From Motacilla alba alba (taxonomy: Eukaryota; Chordata; Aves; Passeriformes; Motacillidae), in contig NC_052046.1 of assembly GCF_015832195.1 (NCBI RefSeq), forward strand, positions 22,064,161 to 22,128,160: a DNA stretch of 64,000 nucleotides. The letters are read 5' to 3'. Positions 34,841 to 48,250 of the stretch are shown here, in pieces; the first letter of the stretch is position 1, and each line of letters starts with the position of its first letter. The translations under genes were made by a program, and so were the position numbers. Under the pieces are notes generated by a model. It had not been told where the DNA came from, made no database searches, and saw nothing but the letters and a program-made list of their open reading frames with translations.

Positions 34841-37800
34841 AAAAAAGCTAGAAAAGCTTTTTTCTTGTAATTACCTTCTGGTAGTGCTTGCCTCTAGGCA
34901 GTTTACTCAGGCTTATCAGAAATTTGCCCAAATGTCCAGACAAATGTTACATGCTACAGCTCTGGAGACATATTCGTGATTTCATTGCAGTGATATGTGC
35001 TTTCTTTAACCTAAGGATCTTGCAGATTATGGATTTTTTGTTTTTTTAAGGGAAGGAATGGGGGCTTCTTCTGAATAGATTTTCTCTAATTTCTTAGTCA
35101 AGTGACTGGCTTTCCTTCAGAACTGCAGGCACCACTGAAGTCCTAGTACACAGGCAAACAGACTAGTACTTGAGCAGACATTTTCCTAAAATGGGAATAT
35201 TAATGTTCGCAGTTTTCAAAGAGATAAGGTTCAAGCACTACAAATGCTTGTAGTTGGATCTTTGCCTCCAAGCAGAACCCCATGAACTTTCACTGGTTTG
35301 CAACACTTGGCAGCACACTGATGGGCAATATAATATGTATGAAAATGAGGGAACAAAATATATGGAAGTCTTCAATGGTGGAGCAAAGGGCTGGAAAATA
35401 CCTTGTGTAGTACACTCACCTGTCCCCAGGACAGTGTCTCCGGGCTCCAGTACCTGGATGGCAAGTACCTGGTAAGAAAACCTATCATAAGAGGTGTCCT
35501 TACAAATTCACATTCAAAAAAGATGTTACAGATAGCAAAAATGCTCTTGAGTGGCAGCACATATTATTTTAAATTTTTGCCTCTATCCTTTCTTCTTTAT
35601 GTATTTAGCAACTGTGAGGTTGTCATGTCTGCAGAAAGAATTTTTTTTTTTTTTTTACCATGTGAGGCAGACCTCTTGGTAGTTCCATTCTGTTTACTTA
35701 GGGCCATCTCCTCCTGTGCAGTCTCTTTATGCAGTTCTTTATCTGGCCAGTACTAATTGATGCTGCTCTGTTGCACTAAAGCTGGTGCTACACATCTTTC
35801 AAATAAAATAAAAATTTGATAGGGAACACTTAGGTGAGATTAAAATGATACAATTATTCTGATTATACTATTTCCACCATTGTAAATGGCCTCTTTGGAA
35901 AACTAGGCACTATTATTCACTCTAGGGAAGACACCATTTCCCCAGCCACTCCTTAGACAGTATGGACCATTATAAAGGTTTTGTGAGCCTAATGGGACAA
36001 GGCAGTGCAAAACTGAAAAGCAGAAATAAGTCTTCATGAGGATTCTTGTGTATGTGTCTCCCCTCTCCTCATGAATGCATCAGGAGGCAGGAAGGAAATG
36101 CATGGATGGGCATTTCAGCTCCACCAGTAAACAGATGATAGTGTGAAATAAAAGGTTTTTCTCCAATTCCAGTAATCCCGTATGCTTACCCCAGACCTGT
36201 TGCTGTATATTAGCAGTTTACAGAGCTACTGGCAGATTCTTAGAGAAGCTCTCAACATCAGTGTGATGACCAGGCTAGCAGGACAGCATCTTTGAGATTT
36301 TTCCCTCAGTTTTCCTCTTTCTGAACTTGGGAACTGCCTTCATATGAATAAAATTGATCTTTTGAAAATACATAATGCAGCTTTTCACTGCCTTGTGGTG
36401 CCAGTGAACACCTGAGGAAATGAAACAAGTCCAGGACATGGTAGAGGCGTATCTAGTCTACTCCTGGTTGTTTCTCTCTGCTGGGGGCACCATTTACTGT
36501 GTGATAAACTTTCTGGAGGAGCAAAGATGACCGTAGTCCCGCTGCCAGCACTGCCTAACACAGCAGGCAGTTTGGGCCCTGGAATACTGTCACACTGCTG
36601 GGCAGACCCACCCTAAAAATTCCTGCAGAGAAGACATCTGCCTCCTTCCCTGCCTCTATCTGCCTGACAGCTCTTGAGCTAAAGAAACTTTTGTGTGCTT
36701 GCTCAAGTTTTTAAGCCACCTTCCTGGGGTGGTTTTGAAAGCTCACACATGACTTAAGCAGTTTCTGTATTTGTCCTAGCCTGTAAAACCCTTTTGCATA
36801 ACTTGAGTCTGACGTCTGACTTGGGACACCATCTCCTAAGCAAAGTACAGGGATCCCTAGAGGCTCATCCTGTTCATTCCATAACCATTGCAGAGTTCTT
36901 CCTTCCACTTTTCAAAGTTTTAAAATACAGAGAACAGTTTTACATGTTCATAAACCTCATGAAAAATCTACACCTATTGACATAAAACCTTCCTTTATCT
37001 GGTGGACTGGGAAGAAACAATGTCATAGAATGCAATAAACATTCAGATAGCAAAAAATGCCTTAGGTTATTTTTTTGCAATGTGCTTTAAATCATTTGAG
37101 AGAACAAAGATTTTGACACAGTGTATCTCAGGTTTTTGGTAGTAACAGTATTTATCATATTCAGCTTGAATTCATCTTCACATGAAGCCGAGAAGCCCAG
37201 GCAGCTGCAGAAGTGAAAGTACTTAGGATCAGAGGCATTTCATGCAAGTGGACATCAAGCATCAAAGTATTTTTGGTCTGAGCCTCAAAATGCCAATATC
37301 AATTTTTGGAATAAAAAATCCCAACCTACCTGCTGGAGCAGGTAAAGCGAGGACTTACAGGCTCATACTGGGAGTAATGGCTGTCATTTGTGCACTTGCA
37401 CAGAGCTCAGCCATGCCACATGCAACCCCAGACCCACAGCAGGCTGCAAGAGAAAACCTCTGCAAACCACCAACTCCTCAGACACAAGAGCAAACCTGAG
37501 GCTTTCTTTTGCCAAGGTCACTGTGGAGCCTATTGTCACCAAATAATGGGAGGTGTGGATCTGTACAGAAAAGGAGCTATGCAGACTTTTAGCCAATTAA
37601 TTTACAATTGATTCCCTTGTTTGCCGGCATCCTCTACCACCAGCAGGGCTCTTTGCTGTAATCCAGTGCAATGCACACACCTTTGAAAAATGATACTTTC
37701 AAGCTTGCCCTGTGGTACAGTAAATTGGAAAGTGCTCTTAATAATAACAAGGATCAACATTGACTTTAATGGTCTTCAAACCCTTCACGTAATTTCATTA

Positions 37801-39179
37801 CCTACCCAACACAGATCCAAGCAGGGATGATGTCATACTTTTTACTTTGCTCTGAAACCTGAGTCAGGCGCCAGAGATAGAACACAGTTTTATTGCTGTA
37901 ATCAGATTAAAGTTTCTGGCAGTTGGTGATATATAGGTGATTGCCAGAAATACAGGGGGTTCTTGTGAAGATAGAGCGCAGACTGGGGCAAGGGTCTTAT
38001 GGATTGCATGCAGTGCAGTGTTGTGGGTGCTGTCGGATGGCTGTGAGCGCTGTGAATCAGCATGGGCAATTTGTTCTTTAATAACATTTCTGCCAGTGCA
38101 AGCACCAGAAGACAGTGCAGTTTCACAGCATGGAGAAACCTCTGTTTTCACACCATTAGTGACATTACCAGAATTCCCATCTTCATTGCAAAGCCCATTG
38201 GCATAAATACCTCATGCAGGAAGCATACCACTTCACAGCAAGTGCCTGTGTGTGCAAATTCTCTCTGGAGCTAAACTCCTGTTGTCTTCCTCTGACATGG
38301 TGAGCACCATGGACATTCCACATTTGTCAGCACCTTATCCCAGACTGACATCTTTCCCAGGAACAGGAAGCAGTAGTGGTTACCTTGTGATATTTGTGGA
38401 TACAGAGCAATGTCATGACCTCTAACCTGCCTTTCAGAACTTAGATGCAATGGAACAAAACAACAACAACAACAAAAAAAAAGAAAATCCAGAACAGAAA
38501 CAAAGAGAATTGAGGAAGCTAGGTAAGTCCATGACCATTGACTGCTTAACAAGACTTTTTCAATAAGCTGATAAGGTGCAATTACCTCATCATCTGAATA
38601 TTGCAACAGTAAAATCAATGCTACTTGAAGAGTCTGACAATCAGTTAGGCACTCTTTCAATACTTGCGACAGTCAAGGCAATTCTGTATAAAACATTGAT
38701 AGCATTAAAGCACCACAATACTAGTTCCCTAATGGGTACTGAGAAAATTAACTTACTCCAACTATGGAATTATGATAAATTCAGACCTCTGAATCTTCAT
38801 TTTTAGCTGGATAAAGGGTTTTTTTTCTGGGTGAGGGTTCTTCAGCAATGTCAGCAGTGTCATGTAAGAGGCATTCACAAAAAACCCAGCACATGCCTGC
38901 CTAATAAGAAGATAGAATACAGAACATCTCTCTGGATGGACTTGTATAATAATATTACAACACTGTTATCCAGAGTGTAATTCTAGACAATCTGATCTTA
39001 GTTTTATGCAGTGTATCTGTTAGTAAATAAACCTTCAAACATGTAACAAATAAAAATCAAGGTCACAAATACCCAAATCATCACAATTAGGTAAGTAATA
39101 TATTTTGATTGTTGGAAGAGGCAAGCATCTTGCTGCCTTTTAGCATCTCTGAATGTCCTCTGATTTATGTATGTTACAG
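34841..39179. other. Non-coding stretch, no gene recognised
   Basis: No coding exon or transposon is recognised. A T17 run lies at about 35640-35656. A small hairpin, ACTACAA with TTGTAGT, is near 35218. Frames of up to 129 codons (minus 38271-38660) include a poly-Cys/Phe run caused by the CAA repeat on the other strand and are not gene-like. Confidence 0.6.
38455..38483 (+). repeat. CAA microsatellite with A-run
   Basis: Five CAA units lead into a run of about nine A residues, a simple repeat likely to vary in length. Its reverse strand causes the CCCCC-rich stretch in a chance minus frame. Confidence 0.85.
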
Positions 39180-39352
39180 ATGTCAAGCAGGGGAATAGAT
39201 TGCTGTGGAAGGCTGTGGAATCTCCATCATTCAAGATTTCCTCAGAGTAGATTAGACAAATATGCCAGAAATAACCTGGGCATAGTTGCTTCTGTGTTCA
39301 GCAAGAAATGGGTTGCACAATCTCTTGAGGCCATCCAGCTCTACAACCCTAA
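39180..39352 (+). mobile_element. Old CR1-type LINE 3' end
   Basis: About 170 bp match the general CR1 3' UTR plan: GGCTGTGGAATCTCCATCAT, then TTCAAGA, AGATTAGACAAATATG, then GGGTTGCACAATCTCTTGAG and CCAGCTCTACAACCCT, which corresponds to the usual CR1 ending around a GGTTGGA...CCTTCCAACCCT pattern. Divergence is high, so this is an ancient subfamily or a related CR1/L3 branch. Only the 3' tail remains. Confidence 0.65.
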
Positions 39353-40696
39353 AAAGAAACTGATACTAATTATATTAGTATTTTGATTGTATGGGAAGTC
39401 TCTCTGGACTTTCATCAGATATTTAAATAGTAAACCAGCATTAATTTAGTCATAACAATCATACCAAGAATAATATGGATCAATTTTATTTCTGGCATGA
39501 TATGACTTCCCTGGAATTATATTCAGCATTTGGATAATTAATAATCTATCAATGCGTTACATTAATGTGCATGTTGAGTTTTTCAGCCATCATTTAAAAC
39601 AGTTACATCACTAATGAGACTATTAACTATAGAGATCATCAAGTCACATTTGATTCATGTTTTCATTATTTCTATCTAAGGCTAGTTTTTAGCTCAGCCA
39701 GTTAATAAATGCCAGGGTAGTGCTGGCACAGGAAACATGCATCTCTTAATTTTCATTAAGATGTCCTGGATAATGCTAGTTAAGACAGATGTGACTGTTT
39801 TGTATCACAGGATCCTTCTAAACAGAGAAAACTTAAAGGTGTATTCTCATTTAGGACACAATATGCAGATGCTTTTTGCTTGCTATTTCTGAAATTATTT
39901 GAACTGTACCAAATTCAGAAGCTAATTATGATCTAGTTCTGAAAAACTCATCAGCTCCTGCTGGACTTCAAATACCCAAGCAGCTTCACTGAAAAGCTCA
40001 GCTAAATTTAAGCTCCTGAGCATTTGCAGGATATACTACCATGACTCCTTAAGTGTGATTACAACCACAAATCTCATCCCAGTTACCTGACAAATTAACA
40101 GAGTTATACCACCTTTTCAAGTTGAAGTGGGCAGTGAGTGAGCCTGAGGTCAGACAGAAGAGTCTCCACAGGAAGCTCCATTTCAGATTAGTTGAACAAC
40201 TGATCAAAACATTAAAATGTTTCTTAACATTCTGCTTCTTAAAACTCAAACTTAAAGACTGACAATATGAGCTGCAATGCAGAAAAAAATATTGCAATAG
40301 CTTCTCTAGAGTGGAACTTTCAGGGCAAGTTTTAGAAATTATATCGTTTGGGGATGTTTTTGCTATTATGTCTCTAGCAAAAATGAAGTACACTTTGAAA
40401 GATAAAAATGTCACTTCAGTGCATGATACCATGTGCCAGATTGGCCATGTAGATTCAGATTATAATTATCTGGGCACCAGGCCCATTCTTCATTGACACT
40501 CATAAAGAATGAATATTAAGAGATTAAGAACACAGCAGCAGTCAAGATGAAGGACAAACCCTGCTGCACAGGGTGATTCTTTAAATGTTCAGAATTTATC
40601 CCAGCAGTTATATTAGCCAGGAAAAATTGTGCATTTCCTTGGGTCCACAAAGAAATAAAAAATTACTACAGTTGAAAAAATATCTCAAAATAACAG
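39353..40696. other. AT-rich non-coding stretch, weak regulatory look at 39530-39800
   Basis: No gene is recognised. The part at 39530-39800 is rich in ATTA and TAAT cores (ATAATTAATAATC, GTTACATTAATG, CACTAATGAG, TCTTAATTTTCATTAAG) and non-repetitive, like an enhancer, but this is weak compositional evidence. The minus frame at 40049-40432 (127 codons) has no domain I recognise. Confidence 0.45.
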
Positions 40697-40815
40697 GGGC
40701 AGCAGTGGCTGCAGGTGTATGGTCATTGGTAACCATGCCTGAGTTCAGATCCTGACTGCATCAAGTGGTTTGCACTAGTTGTAGTCTGGGCAATATTTTA
40801 GGCCTGGGCTTGTCT
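40697..40815 (+). mobile_element. MIR-like SINE relic
   Basis: The segment contains AACCATGCCTGAGTTCAGATC followed by CTGACT, matching the MIR box-B region, then CACTAGTTGTAGTCTGGGCAA, matching the MIR core wording around ACTAGCTGTG and TTGGGCAAG. A tRNA-like 5' part (GGGGCAGCAGTGGCTGCAGG) precedes at the right distance. MIR elements are ancient tRNA-derived SINEs shared by amniotes. Divergence is heavy. Confidence 0.45.
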
Positions 40816-42606
40816 CTGACACATGCCTTTTCCTTCCACACTGGCCTTGCTTCTTTACTTTTCCACTGCTTTACTCTGTACTAAATAGGCCAGCCAGCCA
40901 GCACACCTGCTCCCAAGTTTCCTTGTCCCACAGACTATCGTGTGTTATCCTGTAGGATGAGAAATGCTAGGGAAGAGGTTAAACTGATCTATGTCTGTTC
41001 CAGAGTACAGCAGTTCCAATATCAGTGAATGTGTATTAATGCACAGGAAGAAAAAAAAATCAAATTTTTTCTTCCATTCCTGGTTTTTTGTTCTCATTGC
41101 CTTTCCATGACCTCCACTGGTAATGAATCAGCATGAGCTCTTAGTGACTCACACTAGACACATAGGTAGGGACTCTGGAAAGAACCACATTTTCTCCTTT
41201 TCCTTGCCCTGTCTTAACTTAGAGCAAGGCACAAGTTGTTTGTTTTCCCCAAGACCCAATCCCAGAGACATTCCTCACTAATATGAAGCAGAAGCCAAAA
41301 AGGCACACCAAAATCCATGTGAATACCTTACATTTTTTTTTCTTATGCTGCACTATAGGTCTACATGGAGCTTCTCAGACCAGTAAAAAACAAGAGATAA
41401 ACAGACATTTTCTAATAGTGACACAGGAAACATACACCCTCACAGTCCTGCTCCCAAAAGCAGAACAAGGTGTGGGGTAAGGAGCCCTCATTTGGTGCTT
41501 TTGATGTAGGAAGATCAGAAGTGGTTTGCCTTCACTGGTAGTATTGCAGGAACAGGACTTAGGCGTGGAATGCATATTTCTTTCTGTTGCTGCACATGTT
41601 TAAAGTATTTTCAGTACAGCATTGGGAACAGCCCTCTTGCAGGCCAGGAGAGCATTACATGCTCATATCCCAAGGATTTCCAACTCTACACTGGTCTCTA
41701 TTTCAGCTTCCTTAGAATTAAGCATCTTTCAGGGAAGGCTCTATGGGCTAAGTTCTTGTATTTAGCATTACACACTGAAATAAATGAGGCCATACATGAA
41801 ACCCTACTTTTTTCAAATACCTTTGACATTATAATTCCATAGGTCCTGACTTCACATGGTTCTAAATCTTGTTCTTAACAGTGTAATAATACAAAAGTGG
41901 GGACAGAAAGGAGAGGGAAGAGATAAATTTACATGCAACAGATCATTCTTGTTTTTTGCTTTTGAGAGACTTTGCTGTAAAAGACATTTCAGATTTTCAT
42001 GGGAACCTGGTTAATAAGTATTAGGCCTAATTTAAGGGTGCAGAAAGCAACTATGTTACTAGTTACACATCAATTGGCTCATTAACTTCAGAAAAGGTAA
42101 AATAAAAGGACCTAGGTGCATATACTTTCCCCCTTTTTTTGCCCCTGCAGAAAATCCCTCTTGGTGGCATTTGGGAGATTTTTAAGGAAAAAGAAAAGAA
42201 GAGATACATGATGAAAGAAAAATATCAGTAAATAAAACCAAGTGAGAAAACATGAGAAAGAGCAAGGATTTTGTTAGGTATGGCAGAATGACTCCCCAAC
42301 TGTGCTACTGGGGATGATGAGAGCACTCCAAACACCAGGCTTTCTTATTCCGAAGCAGGTGCAGGTGAGCCTTAGAAAATCCTTGCAGTGAAAGTCCTCA
42401 CCCAGCTGAAATCACAGCAATTTGTTTATCTCTCATGGTGCCTGGATCCCTCAAACCTCAGGATATTTACTGAAGCCTGTAAGAGCTCAAGATCCCTTTT
42501 CTTCAAGACGACAGTTAGTCAAGCAGAAAAGCTAAGGCACAAGTGTGAAGAATGAAAAAAGATATATTTTAATCCCTGGGCAAACTGGAACTCAAAATGC
42601 CAATAG

Positions 42607-42650
42607 CTGACCCTCAATAGGGTCAGTAAGGTCCAACAGGGAGTTGGACC
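42607..42650. repeat. Two adjacent perfect stem-loops
   Basis: CTGACCCT (42607-42614) pairs with AGGGTCAG (42619-42626) across CAAT. Three bases later GGTCCAAC (42630-42637) pairs with GTTGGACC (42643-42650) across AGGGA. Both stems are perfect and GC-containing. Single 8-bp hairpins are common in 64 kb, but two abutting ones are not. No gene or transposon is recognised around them. Confidence 0.85.
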
Positions 42651-43287
42651 ATAAATAGGCATTTTGGACAGGATTAGCAACTGTGTGTTCAGATAGTAAG
42701 TAAGAGGACAATTGCAGGCTTGCATAGACTGCTGGTTGGGTAGCAGTACAAAGAGCCACACTGAGCATTATTACAGCAGCCCAGACAGGTTCATAGTCCT
42801 TCTCATCCATGCAAGGAAAAGACAGGCTGGGTGCCAAAGGAGCTTTCCTTTCCTAACATTTCACAGCATGTGCCATCAGACAGCTCAGGGCCAAGAGCAG
42901 GAATTTTATTAGCAGCAGCTGGAGGAGTTTAGACAGCTGTTGCTTTCCAGCATCTTTCTGAAAGCCTTGAGAACCCACACTTGTAGAGAATATTATCTCC
43001 AAAGCACAGATCAAGAATGTGTCTGCAGGGAATTCAACCTGCAGGTTGCAGCAAAGGTTCCAGCAAAGAGGAAATAAACCAGCTGTCCCAGTGCCCATGG
43101 TGGAGGAGACCAGACTGAGTGGGGCTACTGAAGCAGGGTAGGTCGATACAAGCTGGACATCATGAGAAGCTCCCCAGGAGCGAGCATAGTGAAGCCCCAA
43201 AACAACTCACCTGCAAGCCTGCCTGCAAAAACTTGTGCAGGGGAAGGAGGAAGGTAACAACAAAAGCAACCCATTTAGTCAATAGAA

Positions 43288-43330
43288 GGAGATGGGCATG
43301 GAGTGCCCTTAAGGGTCTTTCCAGACTTTC
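43288..43330 (+). mobile_element. Possible CR1 3' tail, very short
   Basis: The wording GGAGTGCCCTTAAGGGTC followed by TTTCCAGACTTTCAAG resembles the last 40 bp of CR1-type elements (a GATCCTTGAGGGTC...TTCCAAC pattern). It is too short to be sure. Confidence 0.25.
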
Positions 43331-46300
43331 AAGTTTTCACATATTTCACAGTCAGTGAAGTCCTACAGATGCTAGAATTATACTATGTTGATAATTACAC
43401 ACATCTTCTTCAAGTCAAATCAGAAACAAAAATTTTGTTTCAGAGAAGTTTCCCAGAATGTGCATGCTTGACTTCAGCATACCTTGAATGGCTGCAATAC
43501 CTACTTGCAAGGATTGTGCTGTCAATGTGCAAGGAACCTGCTCTCAATGTGCTGAAATAATCCCTTTCTCCATGGTGTTACCAGGTCTCTCCTACCTGCA
43601 CTTCTTTGTCCACAAAAACTTCAGCTAGCTTGCACTCCCAGTGTGAGTAATTTCAAAACTTTTGGCAGATATTGAAAATAACTGGCAAATGTTTTGCCTG
43701 GACTCTGTACTCCTCTACAGTTTAGCAGAGACACCTCACAACCCTACTAGCATCTCTTTTTGGTGAGAAATTTTCATTTTTTGATGAAGAGTCATTATCA
43801 AAAGCAGATCAAGTTGAAAGTCTTTGGAAAGTACACAGCAATCTTTTTGATCTTGTAAGTAACTAAAGACAAGAAAAAAGTCTGAAGGAAATACTGTGCC
43901 CAACCATAAGCAAGAGAAAATGAGAAGTTTAAAGCAAGAAGAACTTCCAGGGAAAGACTAGAAATATTGCTAATAGGAATTCCCAGAGGGGTCAGGACCA
44001 ACATATGGCACAGCAGCCTTGCTGAGTTTATCACATGCAATAAAGTTTCCTTGAAAAGTTGAAATGATCCTTGACCAGATTTTTTTTTAAGTCTTTTAAA
44101 TTGAGGCAGTATTTCCCAGTGCTAATGAAAACCCCTTCATGATTAATTCAAATATCCTGATATTTGAAGAGAACTATGGCTGTGGTATTATACAACTATC
44201 ACACAAAATTACCACTTCAGGACAGATGGTGCAGTGGTGTTGATGAGTAACAATTAAGCCAAATCATTAAGGGCTCTTCTGATCAGCAAAGTCCTCCACT
44301 GAAGACATGTATATGAAAAGTCAGTATGACTTTTTTCTGCTAGAAAGATCTTCATAGAATTTGGAGATAACCGTTTTTATCTTTGGAAGCCTCAATTAGG
44401 GAGGCTGTATTTGAATTATGACACTTGAGTCTCTTTCCAAAGTGTTAAATGGTTTTAGAAAATGTTTCCTGTACACCTAGGGCTACAAAGTAGTTTTAAT
44501 CATCGAAGGCTGTTCCATTACATCTCAGTGTTAAGTTTCTAACTTTGACAAACTAGATGAACCAGGTCTTTAAAACTTTGTATTCTAGGAATTTCATAAA
44601 GTTACCAGGAAACATGTCCCAACTCCATCCTAGAAGGTATAAATATATTGCTATTTCAGCGCAAAATAGATTCCAAGAATGATTGGGTGACAGGATTCTT
44701 TACTTCCATACCTTCCATCTTCCATACCAAGAGGAAGCTAGCTGGTGATAAGTTTGACCTCAGAGTGGTTGAAATGATTGCCTGCACAATGCAACTCTTC
44801 ATTTACCTTCTGTAACACATTTCTCAGGTTCTACCCTAAACCTGTTATATAGGATCAATAGACCATCCCATTTTCGGTCTGTAGTCTGCAACAAGCCAGA
44901 TAGTTGGGGGGTGCAGCCAAGGCAGTGATCTCAGCATTTATATCCAGAATTTTTTGGATATAACAGAGAGAGAAAAATCACTGAATTTGGCTGTGGTACT
45001 AGTCTTGAAGTCCAATACATGAGCTGAGCACCGAGACCTTTGCAGAGAATCTTCAAATAAGACACAGCCAGGAATCCCCCTGCAAACAAAAAGCTGCAGT
45101 GTAGTGGCAACTTGCTAAGCAGACATGATTAAACAAATCTGCATCAGAGGCATGACCTGCTCACATTGTGTGTCAAATGAGGAAAAGCAGAGCACTGCTT
45201 GTAGCTGCTTGCACTGGGATTGGAGGGAAGAGAGAGACTGGAGGTCTTGAGCAGAGATGAGGGTTGTAAGACTAGGTTCAATTGCAGGCTCTCTGCAACC
45301 AGGTCCCTTGATGAATGAGGAAAATTTATACCCTGGGATTCCTCTGTGCCATGACACAAAATACTGCTGGATGAATACATGTAAGTACAAAGCAGGATGA
45401 ATAGCCCTTCTGATATTTACAGAGATAGAGCAGAATCACAAATGCTTCATAGATAATAGTAACTATTCATCCTAATTTTCTGTCAAAAGCCTATAGTCTA
45501 CAAGAGAGTCATGCTAACCCATTGTCCTCTTCTCCCCAAATAAAAGAATGTAGGATACCAAGAGAATAGAAAGCACATGTTAAATATCTGACTTGTGCCT
45601 AGCTATTATCCTCCTTCTTCCTACATAATAACCTCCTCTTCTCTATTTATATTTACATCTATATTTAATGCTCACTGAAGACTATGGACTTGTGCTTGAT
45701 GTTCATCTGAAGACATGATTCATCACAATCCTCATTTTTAGTAATGGCTAAAGGTTATGGTGGAAAAAAACCAGATGAGCACTTTTCATCTCGGTAGCCA
45801 TGTAACCTCTATGTGAACTTGAAAAGTCATACAAAAAATGGCAGTCTCAGCCTATTGCGGTTGATACACAAAGTTTTCTGAATGCTGCAAGATCCTCCCT
45901 AGCAGTATCTGATCTCTTCTTCTTTAAAGAACACTTATTAGAAAGAGACACCAAATCATTCATTCCTTGACCTACCACATCGGTTGTTTTTAACACAAGA
46001 TGTAAAAACATTCTATTAGTTATAAGTTTTTGAAAAAACAGATGTTATCTTTTCTATGTCTGTAGTCTTGAGAATGAAAAACAAGGACAATAGGTCAATT
46101 ATTAACTTGTTTTTCATGCTCTACCCTGCAGCCAGAGCCACCAGTGCTGACTCCCAAGCAATTGATCAGAGGGGAGCATGGCACTCCTCTTCCTACTATC
46201 CACACAAACCCTCTAAGAGCAACCTACGGCAGGGTCACTGAATCCAGACAGCTGAAGAGCCTCTGATACCAACTCACCACAAAAACACTCTACTGATTTT

Positions 46301-47984
46301 CCTTACCAGAAGGAAAGGAGCACCAGTCTATTTTGTGTCATGGAACATATATGCTCAGAGTCTCCTATACATCCTCACATGGAGAATGAATGTACGTGGG
46401 GTTAAAATATTCCTACACACAGAGCTGGTTGCTATCTATTACTTATCATGACTTTATAAATCTCTTTGTGCAAAAAAACAGGTTTACCCCCCTCTTTTCC
46501 AAACCAGCTAGTTCCTCTTAAAATAACTAACATCAGCCTATTAGAGATCAAACATAGCTGGGTTAGATTACCATATAATTTAATGTGAACTTCTAATTCC
46601 AATGTGAAAGATTGAAATTCCACTGGATATGTGAATTCATTAAACAGAAGATATTTTCATCCATCAGAATACATTCTTTACAGAAATAAGAAACCAGTCT
46701 CCAAATTTACAGGTGATATTAGCGATATTGTGGTTTTGTCTGAAATAGAACCCCTAATTTCTGGAAAAGGAAAAGCATGAACCATCACCTCTCTCATCCT
46801 ACCTTCCCCAAAGGAGCATCAGTCAAAAGAACAAAAATACCTGGCTGAAACTGCATCTGCATGGTGGTGAAGCCAAACTAGGAGGTGTGGTCAGGATGCC
46901 TGAAGCACTAGCTCTGAAAGGGGCAAGTGGCTGAGGCAGGTTCATCTGCTAACCTCAAACTACACTTCAGCACCTTTTGTTTGCTCAAAATAGCTTCTCA
47001 GTTCCAAAACATCTTGGATCTTCTCTCATGCCAAGGAACTGACATCATATATTCAAATATAGCTCCTCCTGGGAAAGAAACAGAGCAGAACCAAAGCCTC
47101 AAGTACCTGATGCATTGATGGGCAGGGCAGGAAGCAGGAATTACACACAAGCACATCGTCCTGCCACAGAGAAGGTTTTCACACAAACCCATAAGCTGCA
47201 CCAGGCCACCTGGTTGAGATGGGTACAGCCAGATTGTGGGACCAACCTGAGTCAAGCTGGATCATCCTCCTGGATGAGGAGACCAGAAGCCTCATGCAAT
47301 ATTTTAATCTTCTTTGTCACTTACACAGATGCTTATGCAACATGGCAGGGGTAGGCAGGCATGGTGTCCCATGGTGTACCTCTGTACTTCTCTACAAAGA
47401 GCATGCCATTCCCAACATATTTTCTCCTCATTCCAGCAGACTTGCCTCTTCCCTTTCTCTTGCCATTGCTGCCTGCATGTCTGACTTGGAGACCCACTAT
47501 GAAAGTGCTGCAGAAAGGCTCAGGTGATACAGCATGACACTGGAATGGTTGTGCTAGAAATCAAGGAAGTCACAGGCTGTTTGTTCCATCAGTATGGGTA
47601 CAACAGCACCATATAAGGGAAAACCTGACCCATACAACCTAGAAAATATTCCCACAGATGCATGAAGAGACTGAAACCAAAAGGGCAGATCAGGTGCTGC
47701 TCCATTTTTCTGCTACAGTCAGTCTTCCCCACATCCCTATTTAAAAGCAATGATTGAAACTCATTTCCATCCTTGCTATTCCTGCACTATAATTGTTTCT
47801 AAATGCCATTTTTTCTTTAATTACCCCTTCCAATATATGCATGAGAATGATAGGATAAAGAGCAATACAACATTGCAATTGAATTACAAAAGCATAGCAA
47901 AAGCATTGTCCTATTAACTTCATAGCATTGATGTGTTATAAAATGCAAAGTAAAGAAAAAGGGGGAGTAATTTGTTTATAAATA

Positions 47985-48250
47985 TGTTAGTTAGGTAAAG
48001 CAAATGCCATATTGCCTGATTGCAACGCATGCCTTCTAGCATGGATTCCATGGAGCAAAATGTAGTTAATAAAACTACCTTTATGATTTTTATTACAGCC
48101 TTTTAGCATAAATAGCTAATAACCAATTTACATTAATGGTATTGGCACAAATGTAAATTAGTGTCTTTTTGTTTGTATTAGTGAAGTGCAGTTCCATTGC
48201 CAGACAATTGTATTTGGCCATTCCATTAACTGGAGAGATCTAGGAAGCAG
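47985..48250. promoter_or_regulatory. Candidate enhancer (conserved non-coding element)
   Basis: A compact block with very dense homeodomain-type cores: AGTTAATAAAAC, GCTAATAACC, ATTAATGG, AAATTAGTG, CCATTAACTGG. A perfect inverted repeat, AATTTACATT (48125-48134) and AATGTAAATT (48150-48159), has a 15-base loop. GATTGCAACGCATG and TAGCATGGATTCCATGG give further paired words. It is not repeat-like and has no coding frame. This is how ultraconserved developmental enhancers often look; conservation itself cannot be seen here. Confidence 0.35.

Larger units (their letters stand above)
40816..47984. other. Non-coding stretch, no gene recognised
   Basis: Seven kilobases without a coding exon I can support. 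Twin hairpins at 42607-42650 and a possible CR1 tail at 43288 are listed separately. A 12-bp palindrome, AACCTGCAGGTT, is at 43036-43047. A short stem-loop TATATCCA/TGGATATA lies at 44939-44962. Frames of up to 115 codons (minus 42853-43200) look like chance. Confidence 0.6.
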
